Positions 52,477 to 60,356 of a DNA stretch of 64,000 bases are shown here, piece by piece; position 1 is the stretch's first letter; each line of letters starts with the position of its first letter. Below the pieces are notes generated by a model. That model ran no database searches, was not told the origin of the DNA, and saw nothing but the letters and a program-made list of their open reading frames with translations. A program made the translations under genes and the position numbers. This DNA is from CAYTAU01 sp964442075 (GTDB lineage Bacteria > Bacteroidota > Bacteroidia > Bacteroidales > CAYTAU01): the NCBI GenBank assembly GCA_964442075.1, contig CAYTWH010000010.1, forward strand, positions 1 to 64,000. The letters are read 5' to 3'.

Positions 52477-52560
52477 TACCCGGAGCCGGGGTCGAACCGG
52501 CACGGTATTGCTACCACTGGTGTTTGAGACCAGCGCGTCTACCAATTCCGCCATCCGGGC
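52477..52560 (-). tRNA. tRNA-Leu(CAA)
   Basis: An 84-nt cloverleaf with a long variable arm. The acceptor arms are GCCCGGA and TCCGGGT, where the first pair is G-U. The anticodon stem is CTGGT/ACCAG with loop CTCAAAC, giving anticodon CAA for the UUG codon. The T-arm GGTTCGACCCC is intact. The 3' CCA is not encoded. Confidence 0.93.
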
Positions 52561-52832
52561 TTAAATTTATAGAACTTTAAGTTTGCGAAGATACTCAAAT
52601 ACTAAAACTGAGCAAAATTTTAACAAATTTTAATAGAATTTTCGAATGTTTGACCTGAATAATTGACTTTTACGAAAAATTGGGGAATTTACATTTCATA
52701 ATTATTTTAAATGTATTATTCAGTAGCTCCGCCCTTCAGGCTGGGGTAACGGATTTTATTATATTAAAGCTGATGAATTAAAAATAATTCTGTATTTTCG
52801 CATTTATTAAATTTTAAACTGAAAATATTTTT
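52561..52832. other. Intergenic region before the glycan genes
   Basis: 272 bp between tRNA-Leu and the epimerase gene. No RNA gene or clear promoter is seen. A locally GC-rich stretch at 52725-52752, with CTCCGCCC and GGCTGGGG, stands out from the AT-rich surroundings and could be a decayed repeat. Confidence 0.35.
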
Positions 52833-53828
52833 ATGATATATTCTTTGGTTACTGGTGGAGCAGGATTTATTGGCGCTCATGTTGTTAATGAGTTAATATT
52901 ATTAAAACACAATGTAATTGTACTTGATGATTTGAGTGGAGGATTTGAAGAAAATATTAATCCAAAAGCAGTTTTCATTAAAGGAAATATAACTGATCAT
53001 TTACTTTTAGAGGAATTGTTTAATAAATATAATTTTGATTATGTATATCATTTAGCTGCTTATGCGGCTGAAGGTTTAAGCCATTTTATTAAAAGGTATA
53101 ATTATAATAATAATTTAATAGGCAGTATAAATTTAATAAATGAATCTATTAAGCATAAAATAAAATGTTTTGTTTTTACTTCATCAATTGCTGTATATGG
53201 AGAAGGACAATTACCAATGAAGGAAGACATGATACCTGTCCCAGAAGATCCTTATGGTATTGCTAAGCTTGCTGTAGAACAAGAGTTAAAAGTTACTAAA
53301 AAAATGTTTGGTCTTGATTATATAATATTCAGACCACATAATGTTTATGGAGAATATCAAAATATTGGCGATAAATATCGAAATGTTTTAGGAATTTTCA
53401 TGAACCAATTATTACAAAACAAACCCTTAACAATTTTTGGAGACGGAAACCAGACTCGTGCATTTAGTTATATTGGAGATGTTGCTCCATATATTGCACA
53501 ATCAGTTAATGTGAAAAAAGCTTATAATAATATTTTTAATATTGGTGCAGACAAGGAGTTTTCGGTAAATATATTAGCAAAAGTAATTATGAAGACTTTA
53601 AAAATTAATGCTGATATTAATTATTTACCAATAAGAAATGAAGTTTTAAATGCTTATTCGGACCATAGCAGAGCAAAAGAAGTTTTTGGTATTACAAAAT
53701 TAACTTCACTTGAAGAAGGAATAGAAAAAATGGTAACATGGGTTAAAAAACATGGCTCACGTAAAACTGAAAAATTTGCAGAAATCGAAATTTTCGAAAA
53801 ACTCCCAAGTGTTTGGAAAGAAGATTAA
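52833..53828 (+). CDS. NAD-dependent epimerase/dehydratase (SDR family)
   Basis: A 331-residue extended short-chain dehydrogenase of the UDP-sugar epimerase type. The NAD-binding GGAGFIG is at 8-14. The catalytic residues are Tyr141 and Lys145 in DPYGIAK, with Ser117/118 in FTSSIAVYG. It likely epimerises a nucleotide sugar such as UDP-glucose. It is first of three genes in the same direction (epimerase, methyltransferase, glycosyltransferase) with 6 and 33 bp gaps, suggesting surface glycan synthesis. A TATTTTCG sequence near 52793 resembles a -7 box but does not match exactly. Confidence 0.88.
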   Translation: MIYSLVTGGAGFIGAHVVNELILLKHNVIVLDDLSGGFEENINPKAVFIKGNITDHLLLEELFNKYNFDYVYHLAAYAAEGLSHFIKRYNYNNNLIGSINLINESIKHKIKCFVFTSSIAVYGEGQLPMKEDMIPVPEDPYGIAKLAVEQELKVTKKMFGLDYIIFRPHNVYGEYQNIGDKYRNVLGIFMNQLLQNKPLTIFGDGNQTRAFSYIGDVAPYIAQSVNVKKAYNNIFNIGADKEFSVNILAKVIMKTLKINADINYLPIRNEVLNAYSDHSRAKEVFGITKLTSLEEGIEKMVTWVKKHGSRKTEKFAEIEIFEKLPSVWKED

Positions 53829-53834
53829 AAAGCA

Positions 53835-54749
53835 ATGGTAAATTATGATAGAAAACCACGACGAATCTTAAAAAGCAATGGATTAGAATCAGAAATTGCG
53901 TGCTTTATTGATCTAGACAATAAAGAAGGCAATATTGACTGGAAAACTGTTGATTCTTTCGGCAAGGAGTGGGATAAATTTAATGAGTTTTTGCTTGATG
54001 AAATTGCCTTAATAGGAAATGAATATTTTGATATTATGCAAAAGCATATATCAAAAGAATTAGTTGCCCTTGACGTAGGTTGTGGAAATGGAAGGTGGTC
54101 TAAATATTTGGCAGATAAAGTGAAATTTATTGAAGCTGTTGACCCGAGCAATTCAGTTTTTGCAGCAAATAAATTATTATCGGACAATTCTAACGTAAGA
54201 GTAACCAAAGCTTCTGTTGAAAGCTTACCATTTGCAGATGAATCATTTGATTTTGTTTTTAGTTTAGGTGTTCTTCATCATATTCCAGATACTGAACAAG
54301 CAATGAAAAGTTCTGTTAAGAAGTTGAAAAAAGAAGGGTTTTTTCTGGTTTATTTGTATTATAATTTAGATAACAGAGGAGTTTTTTATAAATTTATTTT
54401 TTTTCTGTCAAATATAATACGAAAAATCGTTAGTTCTATGCCTTCAATGATAAAAATGATTTTTGCAGATTTTTTTGCTATTGCAATTTATTTCCCATTA
54501 ATATCGCTTGCTTCTTTTTTCAAATTCATATTTCCTAAATCAAATTTTTATAAAAAAATCCCACTTTCATATTACATAAATAAAAGCTATAAAGTAGTTA
54601 GAAACGATGCGCTTGATAGATTTGGAACCCCATTAGAACAGCGATATTCAAAAGAACAAATAAGAAAAATGATGACAAATTGTGGTTTAGAAGATATTAA
54701 ATTTAGTAACAGAACTCCATATTGGCATGCAATTGGGAAAAAAATTTAA
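53835..54749 (+). CDS. Class I SAM-dependent methyltransferase
   Basis: A 304-residue protein. The SAM-binding motif ALDVGCGNGRWSKYL (78-92) and the motif SFDFVFSLGVLHHIPDTEQ are typical of class I methyltransferases. The N-terminal 60 residues are an unassigned extension. Residues about 180-260 contain long hydrophobic stretches (FIFFLSNIIRKIV, FFAIAIYFPLISLASFFKFIF), suggesting membrane association, which is unusual for a soluble methyltransferase. It is in an operon-like cluster after an epimerase and before a glycosyltransferase, so the acceptor may be a lipid-linked or surface glycan. Confidence 0.84.
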   Translation: MVNYDRKPRRILKSNGLESEIACFIDLDNKEGNIDWKTVDSFGKEWDKFNEFLLDEIALIGNEYFDIMQKHISKELVALDVGCGNGRWSKYLADKVKFIEAVDPSNSVFAANKLLSDNSNVRVTKASVESLPFADESFDFVFSLGVLHHIPDTEQAMKSSVKKLKKEGFFLVYLYYNLDNRGVFYKFIFFLSNIIRKIVSSMPSMIKMIFADFFAIAIYFPLISLASFFKFIFPKSNFYKKIPLSYYINKSYKVVRNDALDRFGTPLEQRYSKEQIRKMMTNCGLEDIKFSNRTPYWHAIGKKI

Positions 54750-54782
54750 TTTTAAAACCGAATAAAACCAAATTATAAACAC

Positions 54783-55856
54783 ATGAATAAAAAGAAAATA
54801 TTGTTTATTGTATTACACAGAAAAAATCGGTCCCCCGGACAGAGATTTAGGTTTGAACAATATATTTCATATTTAGAGGAAAATGGATTTTTATGCAGTA
54901 TTTCAGCGTTGTTAGATGAAAAAACAGATAAGATATTTTATAGTAAAGGTAATTTTATAAAAAAGATTTTAATATTAATTAAAACAACACGAACAAGAAA
55001 GAATGATTTGAAAAAAGCCAATTATGTTGATACTGTTTTCATATTTAGAGAAGCATTATCTTTTTGGTCGGTGTATTATGAGAAAAAGTTTAAAAAATTA
55101 AAAAAGAAGATAATTTTTGATTTTGATGATTCTATTTGGTTGAAAAATGTTTCTAATGAAAATAAATATTTTTCATGGATTAAAAATGCTGCAAAAACTT
55201 CTAAAATAATAAAACTTTCTGATGTAGTTGTTGCAGGAAATCTTTATTTGGCAAATTATGCATTAAAATATAACAAAAACGTTGTTATTATCCCAACAAC
55301 AATAAATACTGAAGAATATAAGAGGGTAAAGAATATAAAACCTGAAAAGATAATAATAGGTTGGAGCGGAAGTATAACAACTATTCAGCATTTTAAATAT
55401 GCAATTCCAATATTGAAGAAAATAAAAGAGAAATATGCAGATACTGTTTCCTTTAAAGTTATTGGTGATGATAATTATTATAATCAGGAATTAAATATTA
55501 AAGGAATTGCATGGAACAAAGAAAGTGAAATTTGTGACCTTTCAACTTTCGATATTGGAATTATGCCTTTACCTGATACCGAATGGTCTAAAGGTAAGTG
55601 TGGTTTAAAAGGCTTACAGTATATGGCTCTTGAAATACCAACTATTATGTCGCCTGTTGGTGTAAATACTGAAATTATAAATGATGGAGAAAATGGTTTT
55701 CTTGCCGATGGTATTGATGAATGGACAGAAAAACTAAGCATATTAATTGAGAATAAAGAATTAAGAGACAAACTTGGAAAAGCCGGAAGAAAAACTGTTG
55801 AAGAAAAATATTCTTTAAAAGCAAACTATCAAAAATATCTTGATTTATTCAAATAA
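54783..55856 (+). CDS. Glycosyltransferase family 4-like protein
   Basis: A 357-residue GT-B fold glycosyltransferase. The N-terminal part opens with RKNRSPGQRFRFEQYISYL. The C-terminal part has the donor-binding IIGWSGSITTIQHFKYAIP and KCGLKGLQYMALEIPTIMSPVGV, where the common E-x7-E donor motif is replaced by a Lys-based variant also seen in some family members. The tail EKYSLKANYQKYLDLF is typical. It is the last gene in the cluster with the epimerase and methyltransferase and probably adds one sugar to a surface glycan. Confidence 0.84.
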   Translation: MNKKKILFIVLHRKNRSPGQRFRFEQYISYLEENGFLCSISALLDEKTDKIFYSKGNFIKKILILIKTTRTRKNDLKKANYVDTVFIFREALSFWSVYYEKKFKKLKKKIIFDFDDSIWLKNVSNENKYFSWIKNAAKTSKIIKLSDVVVAGNLYLANYALKYNKNVVIIPTTINTEEYKRVKNIKPEKIIIGWSGSITTIQHFKYAIPILKKIKEKYADTVSFKVIGDDNYYNQELNIKGIAWNKESEICDLSTFDIGIMPLPDTEWSKGKCGLKGLQYMALEIPTIMSPVGVNTEIINDGENGFLADGIDEWTEKLSILIENKELRDKLGKAGRKTVEEKYSLKANYQKYLDLFK

Positions 55857-55872
55857 TCTTCTATCTGCAACA

Positions 55873-55891
55873 TTTTCAGGTATGCTGAAAA
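55873..55891. repeat. Inverted repeat after the glycosyltransferase gene
   Basis: TTTTCAG (55873-55879) and CTGAAAA (55885-55891) form a 7-bp stem with a 5-nt loop. It has no T-run, so its role as terminator is weak. Confidence 0.35.
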
Positions 55892-55950
55892 ACAGAACAG
55901 GATTCACAAACTTTAACAAATAATTCAATAATTAATAATTATTTTTTCCT

Positions 55951-55958
55951 TATCTTTG
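55951..55958 (+). promoter_or_regulatory. -7 promoter element for korDABC
   Basis: TATCTTTG matches TAnnTTTG 33 bp before the start codon. No TTTG/TTG lies at the right distance upstream. Confidence 0.38.
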
Positions 55959-55991
55959 AAAAAAAGATGTATTTTTATTAAATAACTGATT

Positions 55992-56222
55992 ATGGCAAAA
56001 ATAAAAGGAGCAATTGTTGTTGATATTGAAAGATGTAAGGGCTGTGAATTATGTATTGGTGCATGCCCAACAGATGTACTAGAAATGGCAACTGAAGTTA
56101 ATGGAAAAGGATATCACTATGCATATATGAAAAATGAAGATGCATGCACTGGTTGCACAAATTGTGCAATTGTTTGTCCCGATGGCGTGATATCTGTTTA
56201 CAGAATAAAAGTTGAAGTATAA
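55992..56222 (+). CDS. korD: 2-oxoacid:ferredoxin oxidoreductase, ferredoxin-like delta subunit
   Basis: A 76-residue protein with two [4Fe-4S] motifs, CKGCELCIGACP (about 15-26) and CTGCTNCAIVCP (about 51-62). It passes electrons between the catalytic subunits and external ferredoxin. It is first in the order delta, alpha, beta, gamma, with gaps of 18, 2 and 33 bp, which is a standard operon for 2-oxoglutarate (Kor) or branched-chain 2-oxoacid (Vor) ferredoxin oxidoreductases. Confidence 0.92.
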   Translation: MAKIKGAIVVDIERCKGCELCIGACPTDVLEMATEVNGKGYHYAYMKNEDACTGCTNCAIVCPDGVISVYRIKVEV

Positions 56223-56240
56223 AAAATAAAACAAAATAAG

Positions 56241-57326
56241 ATGGCAAAAGAATTAAGATTAATGAAAGGAAATGAGGCTGTTGCTGAAGGTGCAATTAGA
56301 TCAGGAGCTGATGGTTATTTTGGATATCCTATTACTCCACAATCGGAAGTATTAGAACATTTAATGATGGAAAAACCTTATGAGAAGACAGGTATGGTTG
56401 TATTGCAAGCTGAAAGTGAACTTGCAGCTATCAATATGGTTTATGGTGGTGGAGCAGCAGGAAAAAAAGTCATGACATCTTCCTCCAGTCCTGGAATAAG
56501 TTTAAAACAAGAAGGAATTTCATATATGGCAGGTGCAGAAATACCTGGATTAATTGTAAATGTTGTTAGGGCGGGACCCGGATTAGGAACAATACAACCA
56601 TCACAAAGTGATTATTTTCAGGCAACAAAAGGAGGAGGACATGGTGATTATAGATTATTTGTGTTAGCTCCTGCTTCTGTTCAGGAAATGTTCGATTTTG
56701 TTAAATTAGCTTTTGATTTTGCTTTTAAATACAGAAATCCTGCAATGATTTTATCAGATGGTGTTATTGGACAAATGATGGAAAAAGTTGAACTTTCTGA
56801 TTATATTCCAAGATGGACAGATGAAGAAATAAGTAAAATGTCATCATCATGGGCAACAATAGGAAAAACACCCGACAGAGAACGTAATATTATTACTTCA
56901 TTATCTTTGAACCCAAATGATCAGGAAGTAGTAAATATTAGAATTCAGGCCAAATATGAAAAAATGCAAAATGACGTTATGTTTGAGAAAATTAATTGTG
57001 ATGATGCAGATTATTTATTTATAGCTTTTGGCTTTAGTTCAAGAATATGTCAAAAATCAATTGACCTTGCATGTGCTGAAGGTATAAAAGTTGGTTTATT
57101 AAGACCTATTACACTTTACCCTTTCCCTACTAAAGCAATTCAACAAATGCTTGGACAAGTTAAGGGTATTCTTTCAGTTGAGATGAACGCAGGTCAAATG
57201 ATTGAAGACATAAAACTTGCTGTTGAAGGAAAAGTAAAAGTTGAACATTATGGAAGAATGGGAGGAGTGATACCTTCTCCAGTAGAAGTATTTGATGCAT
57301 TAAAACAAAAAATAATTGGAGGTTAA
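56241..57326 (+). CDS. korA: 2-oxoacid:ferredoxin oxidoreductase, alpha subunit
   Basis: A 361-residue subunit that holds the pyrimidine half of the thiamine diphosphate site together with beta. MKGNEAVAEGAIRSGADGYF and YPITPQSEVLEHL open the protein, and SSSSPGISLKQEGISYM and GPGLGTIQPSQSDYFQATKG are typical. The C-terminal transketolase-like domain contains LLRPITLYPFP and EMNAGQMIEDI. Coenzyme-A-dependent oxidation of a 2-oxoacid reduces ferredoxin, typical of anaerobic or reductive TCA metabolism. Kor and Vor cannot be separated with certainty from sequence alone. Confidence 0.92.
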   Translation: MAKELRLMKGNEAVAEGAIRSGADGYFGYPITPQSEVLEHLMMEKPYEKTGMVVLQAESELAAINMVYGGGAAGKKVMTSSSSPGISLKQEGISYMAGAEIPGLIVNVVRAGPGLGTIQPSQSDYFQATKGGGHGDYRLFVLAPASVQEMFDFVKLAFDFAFKYRNPAMILSDGVIGQMMEKVELSDYIPRWTDEEISKMSSSWATIGKTPDRERNIITSLSLNPNDQEVVNIRIQAKYEKMQNDVMFEKINCDDADYLFIAFGFSSRICQKSIDLACAEGIKVGLLRPITLYPFPTKAIQQMLGQVKGILSVEMNAGQMIEDIKLAVEGKVKVEHYGRMGGVIPSPVEVFDALKQKIIGG

Positions 57327-57328
57327 TT

Positions 57329-58105
57329 ATGGCTATAACTAAAGAAGATATAATAAAAAAAGAAAACCTTGTTTATTCACGTACAAAACTTCTTACTGAA
57401 GCACCTTTATCATATTGTCCCGGTTGTGGACATGGTACAGTTCATCGTATGTTGATGGAAGTTGTTGAAGAAATGGGTATTCAATCTGAAACTGTTGGAA
57501 TTGCTCCTGTTGGATGTTCTGTGTTAGCTTATGATTTTATGGATATTGATATGCAACAAGCTGCACATGGTAGAGCACCCGCTCTTGCTACGGCACTAAA
57601 AAGATTAATGCCTAATAAATATATTTTCTCATATCAGGGTGATGGAGATTTAGCAGCAATTGGAACAGCTGAAACTATTCATGCAGCAAATCGTGGAGAG
57701 AATATTCTTGTTGTGTTTGTAAATAATGGTATTTACGGTATGACTGGTGGACAAATGGCTCCAACAACACTACCAGGAATGAAATCATCTACTTGTCCTT
57801 ATGGTCGTGATGTTGAAACTATGGGAAACCCTTTAAAAATAACCGAACTTGTAGCACAATTACCTGGAGCTTATTATGTAACACGACAAGCAGTTCATAC
57901 ACCTGCAAATGTTAGAAAAACTAAAAAGGCTCTAAGAAAAGCATTAGAATATCAAAGAGATAAGAAAAGAGGACTTTCATTTGTTGAGGTTGTTTCTAAT
58001 TGTAATTCAGGTTGGAAAATGACTCCTGTTGAGGCAAACCAATGGATGGTTGAAAATATGTTCCCATTTTATCCTCTTGGTGATTTGAAAGTACCTGAAG
58101 AATAA
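57329..58105 (+). CDS. korB: 2-oxoacid:ferredoxin oxidoreductase, beta subunit
   Basis: A 258-residue thiamine diphosphate-binding subunit. SYCPGCGHGTVHRMLMEV carries Cys ligands of a cluster, and the TPP motif GDGDLAAIGTAETIHAANRG followed by NNGIYGMTGGQMAPTT is intact. It starts 2 bp after the alpha gene and is co-transcribed with the other subunits. Confidence 0.93.
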   Translation: MAITKEDIIKKENLVYSRTKLLTEAPLSYCPGCGHGTVHRMLMEVVEEMGIQSETVGIAPVGCSVLAYDFMDIDMQQAAHGRAPALATALKRLMPNKYIFSYQGDGDLAAIGTAETIHAANRGENILVVFVNNGIYGMTGGQMAPTTLPGMKSSTCPYGRDVETMGNPLKITELVAQLPGAYYVTRQAVHTPANVRKTKKALRKALEYQRDKKRGLSFVEVVSNCNSGWKMTPVEANQWMVENMFPFYPLGDLKVPEE

Positions 58106-58138
58106 AAGAAATTAAATAAACTTTAAAAAAATATAAAA

Positions 58139-58687
58139 ATGACTGAAGAAATTATTATAGCAGGTTTTGGCGGACAAGGAGTTTTATCAATGGGTAAGAT
58201 TATTGCTTATTCCGGCATTATGCAAGAACAAGAAGTTAGCTGGATGCCTGCCTATGGCCCTGAAATGCGTGGAGGAACTGCTAATGTAATTGTAATTATT
58301 AGTGATGAAAGAATCAGCTCTCCCGTTATTAACGATTTTGATACTGCAATTATTCTTAACCAGCAATCAATGGATAAGTTTGAAGAGACAGTTAAGCCCG
58401 GTGGAACATTAATTTATGATCCTAATGGTATTACAAAACATCCTGTAAGAAAAGATATTAAAATATATCAAATAAAAGGGAATGAAGAAGCTAATAAAAT
58501 GGGCTCATCAAAAACCTTTAATATGATTGTTCTTGGTGGATTTTTAAAAATTAAACCCATTTTAAAAATGGAAAATGTTATTAAAGGTCTTAAAAAATCA
58601 TTGCCGGAACGTCATCATCACCTTATTCCACTAAACGAAAAAGCAATATCAAAAGGACTTGAAGTTATAAAAGAGTATAATGTTTAA
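58139..58687 (+). CDS. korC: 2-oxoacid:ferredoxin oxidoreductase, gamma subunit
   Basis: A 182-residue gamma subunit, with the GFGGQGVLSMGKIIAYSG N-terminal motif and MPAYGPEMRGGTANVIVII, both typical of the family. It completes the delta-alpha-beta-gamma set, so the enzyme complex appears to be full. A terminator follows at 58711. Confidence 0.92.
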   Translation: MTEEIIIAGFGGQGVLSMGKIIAYSGIMQEQEVSWMPAYGPEMRGGTANVIVIISDERISSPVINDFDTAIILNQQSMDKFEETVKPGGTLIYDPNGITKHPVRKDIKIYQIKGNEEANKMGSSKTFNMIVLGGFLKIKPILKMENVIKGLKKSLPERHHHLIPLNEKAISKGLEVIKEYNV

Positions 58688-58710
58688 TTCCTTTTAATTT
58701 ATTTATATTG

Positions 58711-58735
58711 AAACCTCTTTTTTAGAGGTTTTTTT
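58711..58735 (+). terminator. Terminator after korC, abutting the next start codon
   Basis: AAACCTCT (58711-58718), loop TTTTT, AGAGGTTT (58724-58731), then T to 58735. The next ATG is at 58736. Confidence 0.8.
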
Positions 58736-59374
58736 ATGCCAATATTTATGTTTAAGAAATTTATTGAAACATTAGAAGAAAATTTAAAAAAGAAGCTTCC
58801 CGGAATTTCTGCACATAAAAAAATGTCCCCATCAAACAGAAATTCACAACTCAAATTTTTAAATAAAGATGTAAATACAGTTGATAGCGGAATTCTGATA
58901 TTAATTTTTCCAATAAATAATTTACCTCATACAGTTTTTATTAAAAGACCCGAATATAACGGACCTCATAGTGGACAAATTAGTTTTCCGGGTGGAAAAA
59001 TTGAAAACATTGATAATAATATTACCGAAACCGCATTACGCGAAGCACAAGAAGAAATTGGAATTAAGCCAAATGATGTAAAAATTATTGGACAATTAAG
59101 TAAACTCTATATTCCTGTAAGCAATATAAATGTATTTCCTAAGGTGGGATATATTAGCTATAAACCCAATTTTATTCCCGACAAACAAGAAGTAACAGAA
59201 ATTATTCCTTTTAGTATTAAAGAATTATCTAACAAAAATATTATTGATACAGAACAAGTTTCATTACAAGGAAGAATTATTGATGCACCTTTTTATAATG
59301 TAAACGGACACCATGTTTGGGGTGCAACTGCTATGATAATTAATGAGTTTTTGGAAATAGTAGATAGAAGGTGA
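58736..59374 (+). CDS. Nudix hydrolase, CoA pyrophosphatase-like
   Basis: A 212-residue Nudix enzyme. GQISFPGGKIENIDNN and ALREAQEEIGI form the Nudix box with the SFPGG start seen in the CoA pyrophosphatase subgroup, which hydrolyses CoA to 4'-phosphopantetheine and 3',5'-ADP. The Glu residues of REAQEEIG are the metal ligands. The start at 58736 directly follows a terminator T-run. A Met at 58748 is an alternative. Downstream lies the 21-bp repeat array. CoA turnover cannot be proven from the motif alone. Confidence 0.86.
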   Translation: MPIFMFKKFIETLEENLKKKLPGISAHKKMSPSNRNSQLKFLNKDVNTVDSGILILIFPINNLPHTVFIKRPEYNGPHSGQISFPGGKIENIDNNITETALREAQEEIGIKPNDVKIIGQLSKLYIPVSNINVFPKVGYISYKPNFIPDKQEVTEIIPFSIKELSNKNIIDTEQVSLQGRIIDAPFYNVNGHHVWGATAMIINEFLEIVDRR

Positions 59375-59404
59375 AAAAACGAAATGTATTTATTAATAGT
59401 AACA

Positions 59405-59677
59405 GTTTTGCAATGAGCATTTACAGTCTCGCAATTGATGTTCACAGTGTAACAATCCTCATTTGGGGTGAAGAAATGCTCGCTTGAAGTAACGCAATCC
59501 TCATTTGAAGTGAAAAAATGCTCACTTAAAGTAACGCAATCCTCATTTGAGGTGACGAAATCCTAATTTGAAGTAACACAATCCTCATTTAAAGTGAAAC
59601 AATCCACATTTGCAGTGTAACAATTCATGTCTACGGTACAGCAATGCTTGACTAATGTGTATAAAGGCTCAATAATA
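59405..59677. repeat. Array of thirteen degenerate 21-bp tandem repeats
   Basis: Direct head-to-tail units of exactly 21 bp fill 59405-59677. The consensus is near GTAACGCAATCCTCATTTGAA. Units starting at 59489 and 59531 differ at one base. Units at 59468 and 59510 form a second subtype, GTGAAAAAATGCTCACTTAAA-like, so 59468-59551 alternates as a 42-bp dimer. Outer units are more divergent. There are no spacers, so it is not CRISPR. On the minus strand one frame reads a heptapeptide like SNEDCVT with only one stop (in unit 8). It occupies most of the 389-bp gap 59375-59763 between the Nudix gene and the next gene; the rest holds nothing clear. Confidence 0.85.
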
Positions 59678-59763
59678 TGGTGATTATGTTCAATAAGAGG
59701 TAATTTTGTTTGATTTGTGTCGCTTTAATTATTATCTTCACGAAAATTTTAAACCCTAAATAT

Positions 59764-60258
59764 ATGACACAAGCAAAAAAAACCAAAGAAGACCCTTTAA
59801 AAGATCTCACTTCGTTTCTCGATGTAAAGTTTAAACCAAAGCCAGAGGATATAAAACCCGAAATGATGTCAGATATTGATATGTCAAATTTCTTTGCGCA
59901 AAAAATTACTCCTGTTTACAAAAAAATTAAAAACAGGCTTGCCAGTTACAATTTCGAAGTTTTATATTATGATACATACAGGCGTGTTGCATCGTTTAAA
60001 ATTGCCGACACACTAAGTATTTTTGTTTTTAAAGTTGATATTCACAATGGCGGCAGACAGGTAAGAATATTTTATGAGCTCAAATACCGCCTTTTTAAAA
60101 GAAGAAAACTTTCTAAAATAAATACAATCGAATATCTAAATATACCATTTAACAAATTAGATAAAATTAACGATGATATGTTACTTACACTTTTCACAAA
60201 ATGGTATATGAATAAAGATGAGGTGATACAGAAGGATAAAGAAACGCTTAGTATTTGA
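59764..60258 (+). CDS. Conserved-looking hypothetical protein, 164 residues
   Basis: The protein from the ATG at 59764 (MTQAKKTKEDPLKDL) has 164 residues. An in-frame ATG at 59710 would add a hydrophobic 18-residue leader running through AT-rich, non-coding-like sequence and is rejected. The N-terminal 55 residues are charged and probably disordered. The C-terminal 100 are a mixed alpha/beta domain with YKKIKNRLASYNFEVLYYDTYRRVASFKI. No family is recognised and no catalytic motif is visible. Codon use fits the neighbours. It lies directly downstream of the 21-bp array, so the array may be in its regulatory region. Confidence 0.65.
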   Translation: MTQAKKTKEDPLKDLTSFLDVKFKPKPEDIKPEMMSDIDMSNFFAQKITPVYKKIKNRLASYNFEVLYYDTYRRVASFKIADTLSIFVFKVDIHNGGRQVRIFYELKYRLFKRRKLSKINTIEYLNIPFNKLDKINDDMLLTLFTKWYMNKDEVIQKDKETLSI

Positions 60259-60356
60259 AGTGTCTAAAGTTATAAATCTAAATTTTTCATATCTTTAAGC
60301 AACCTTTATCCAACATTTTGAGTCTAATATAATGTATAACCTTAAAAAAATAGTTT

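Noticed and set aside
59405..59677. CRISPR array
   Set aside because: Units are contiguous with no spacers and only 21 bp, units are degenerate, and no cas genes are near.
59405..59677. Plasmid-type iteron origin
   Set aside because: The 21-bp direct repeats recall iterons, but there is no rep gene, dnaA box cluster or partition gene, and the region is in a chromosomal housekeeping context.
59405..59677. Minus-strand repeat gene reading SNEDCVT-like heptads
   Set aside because: A stop in unit 8 breaks the frame and no start with a reasonable length exists. I see no signal of translation.
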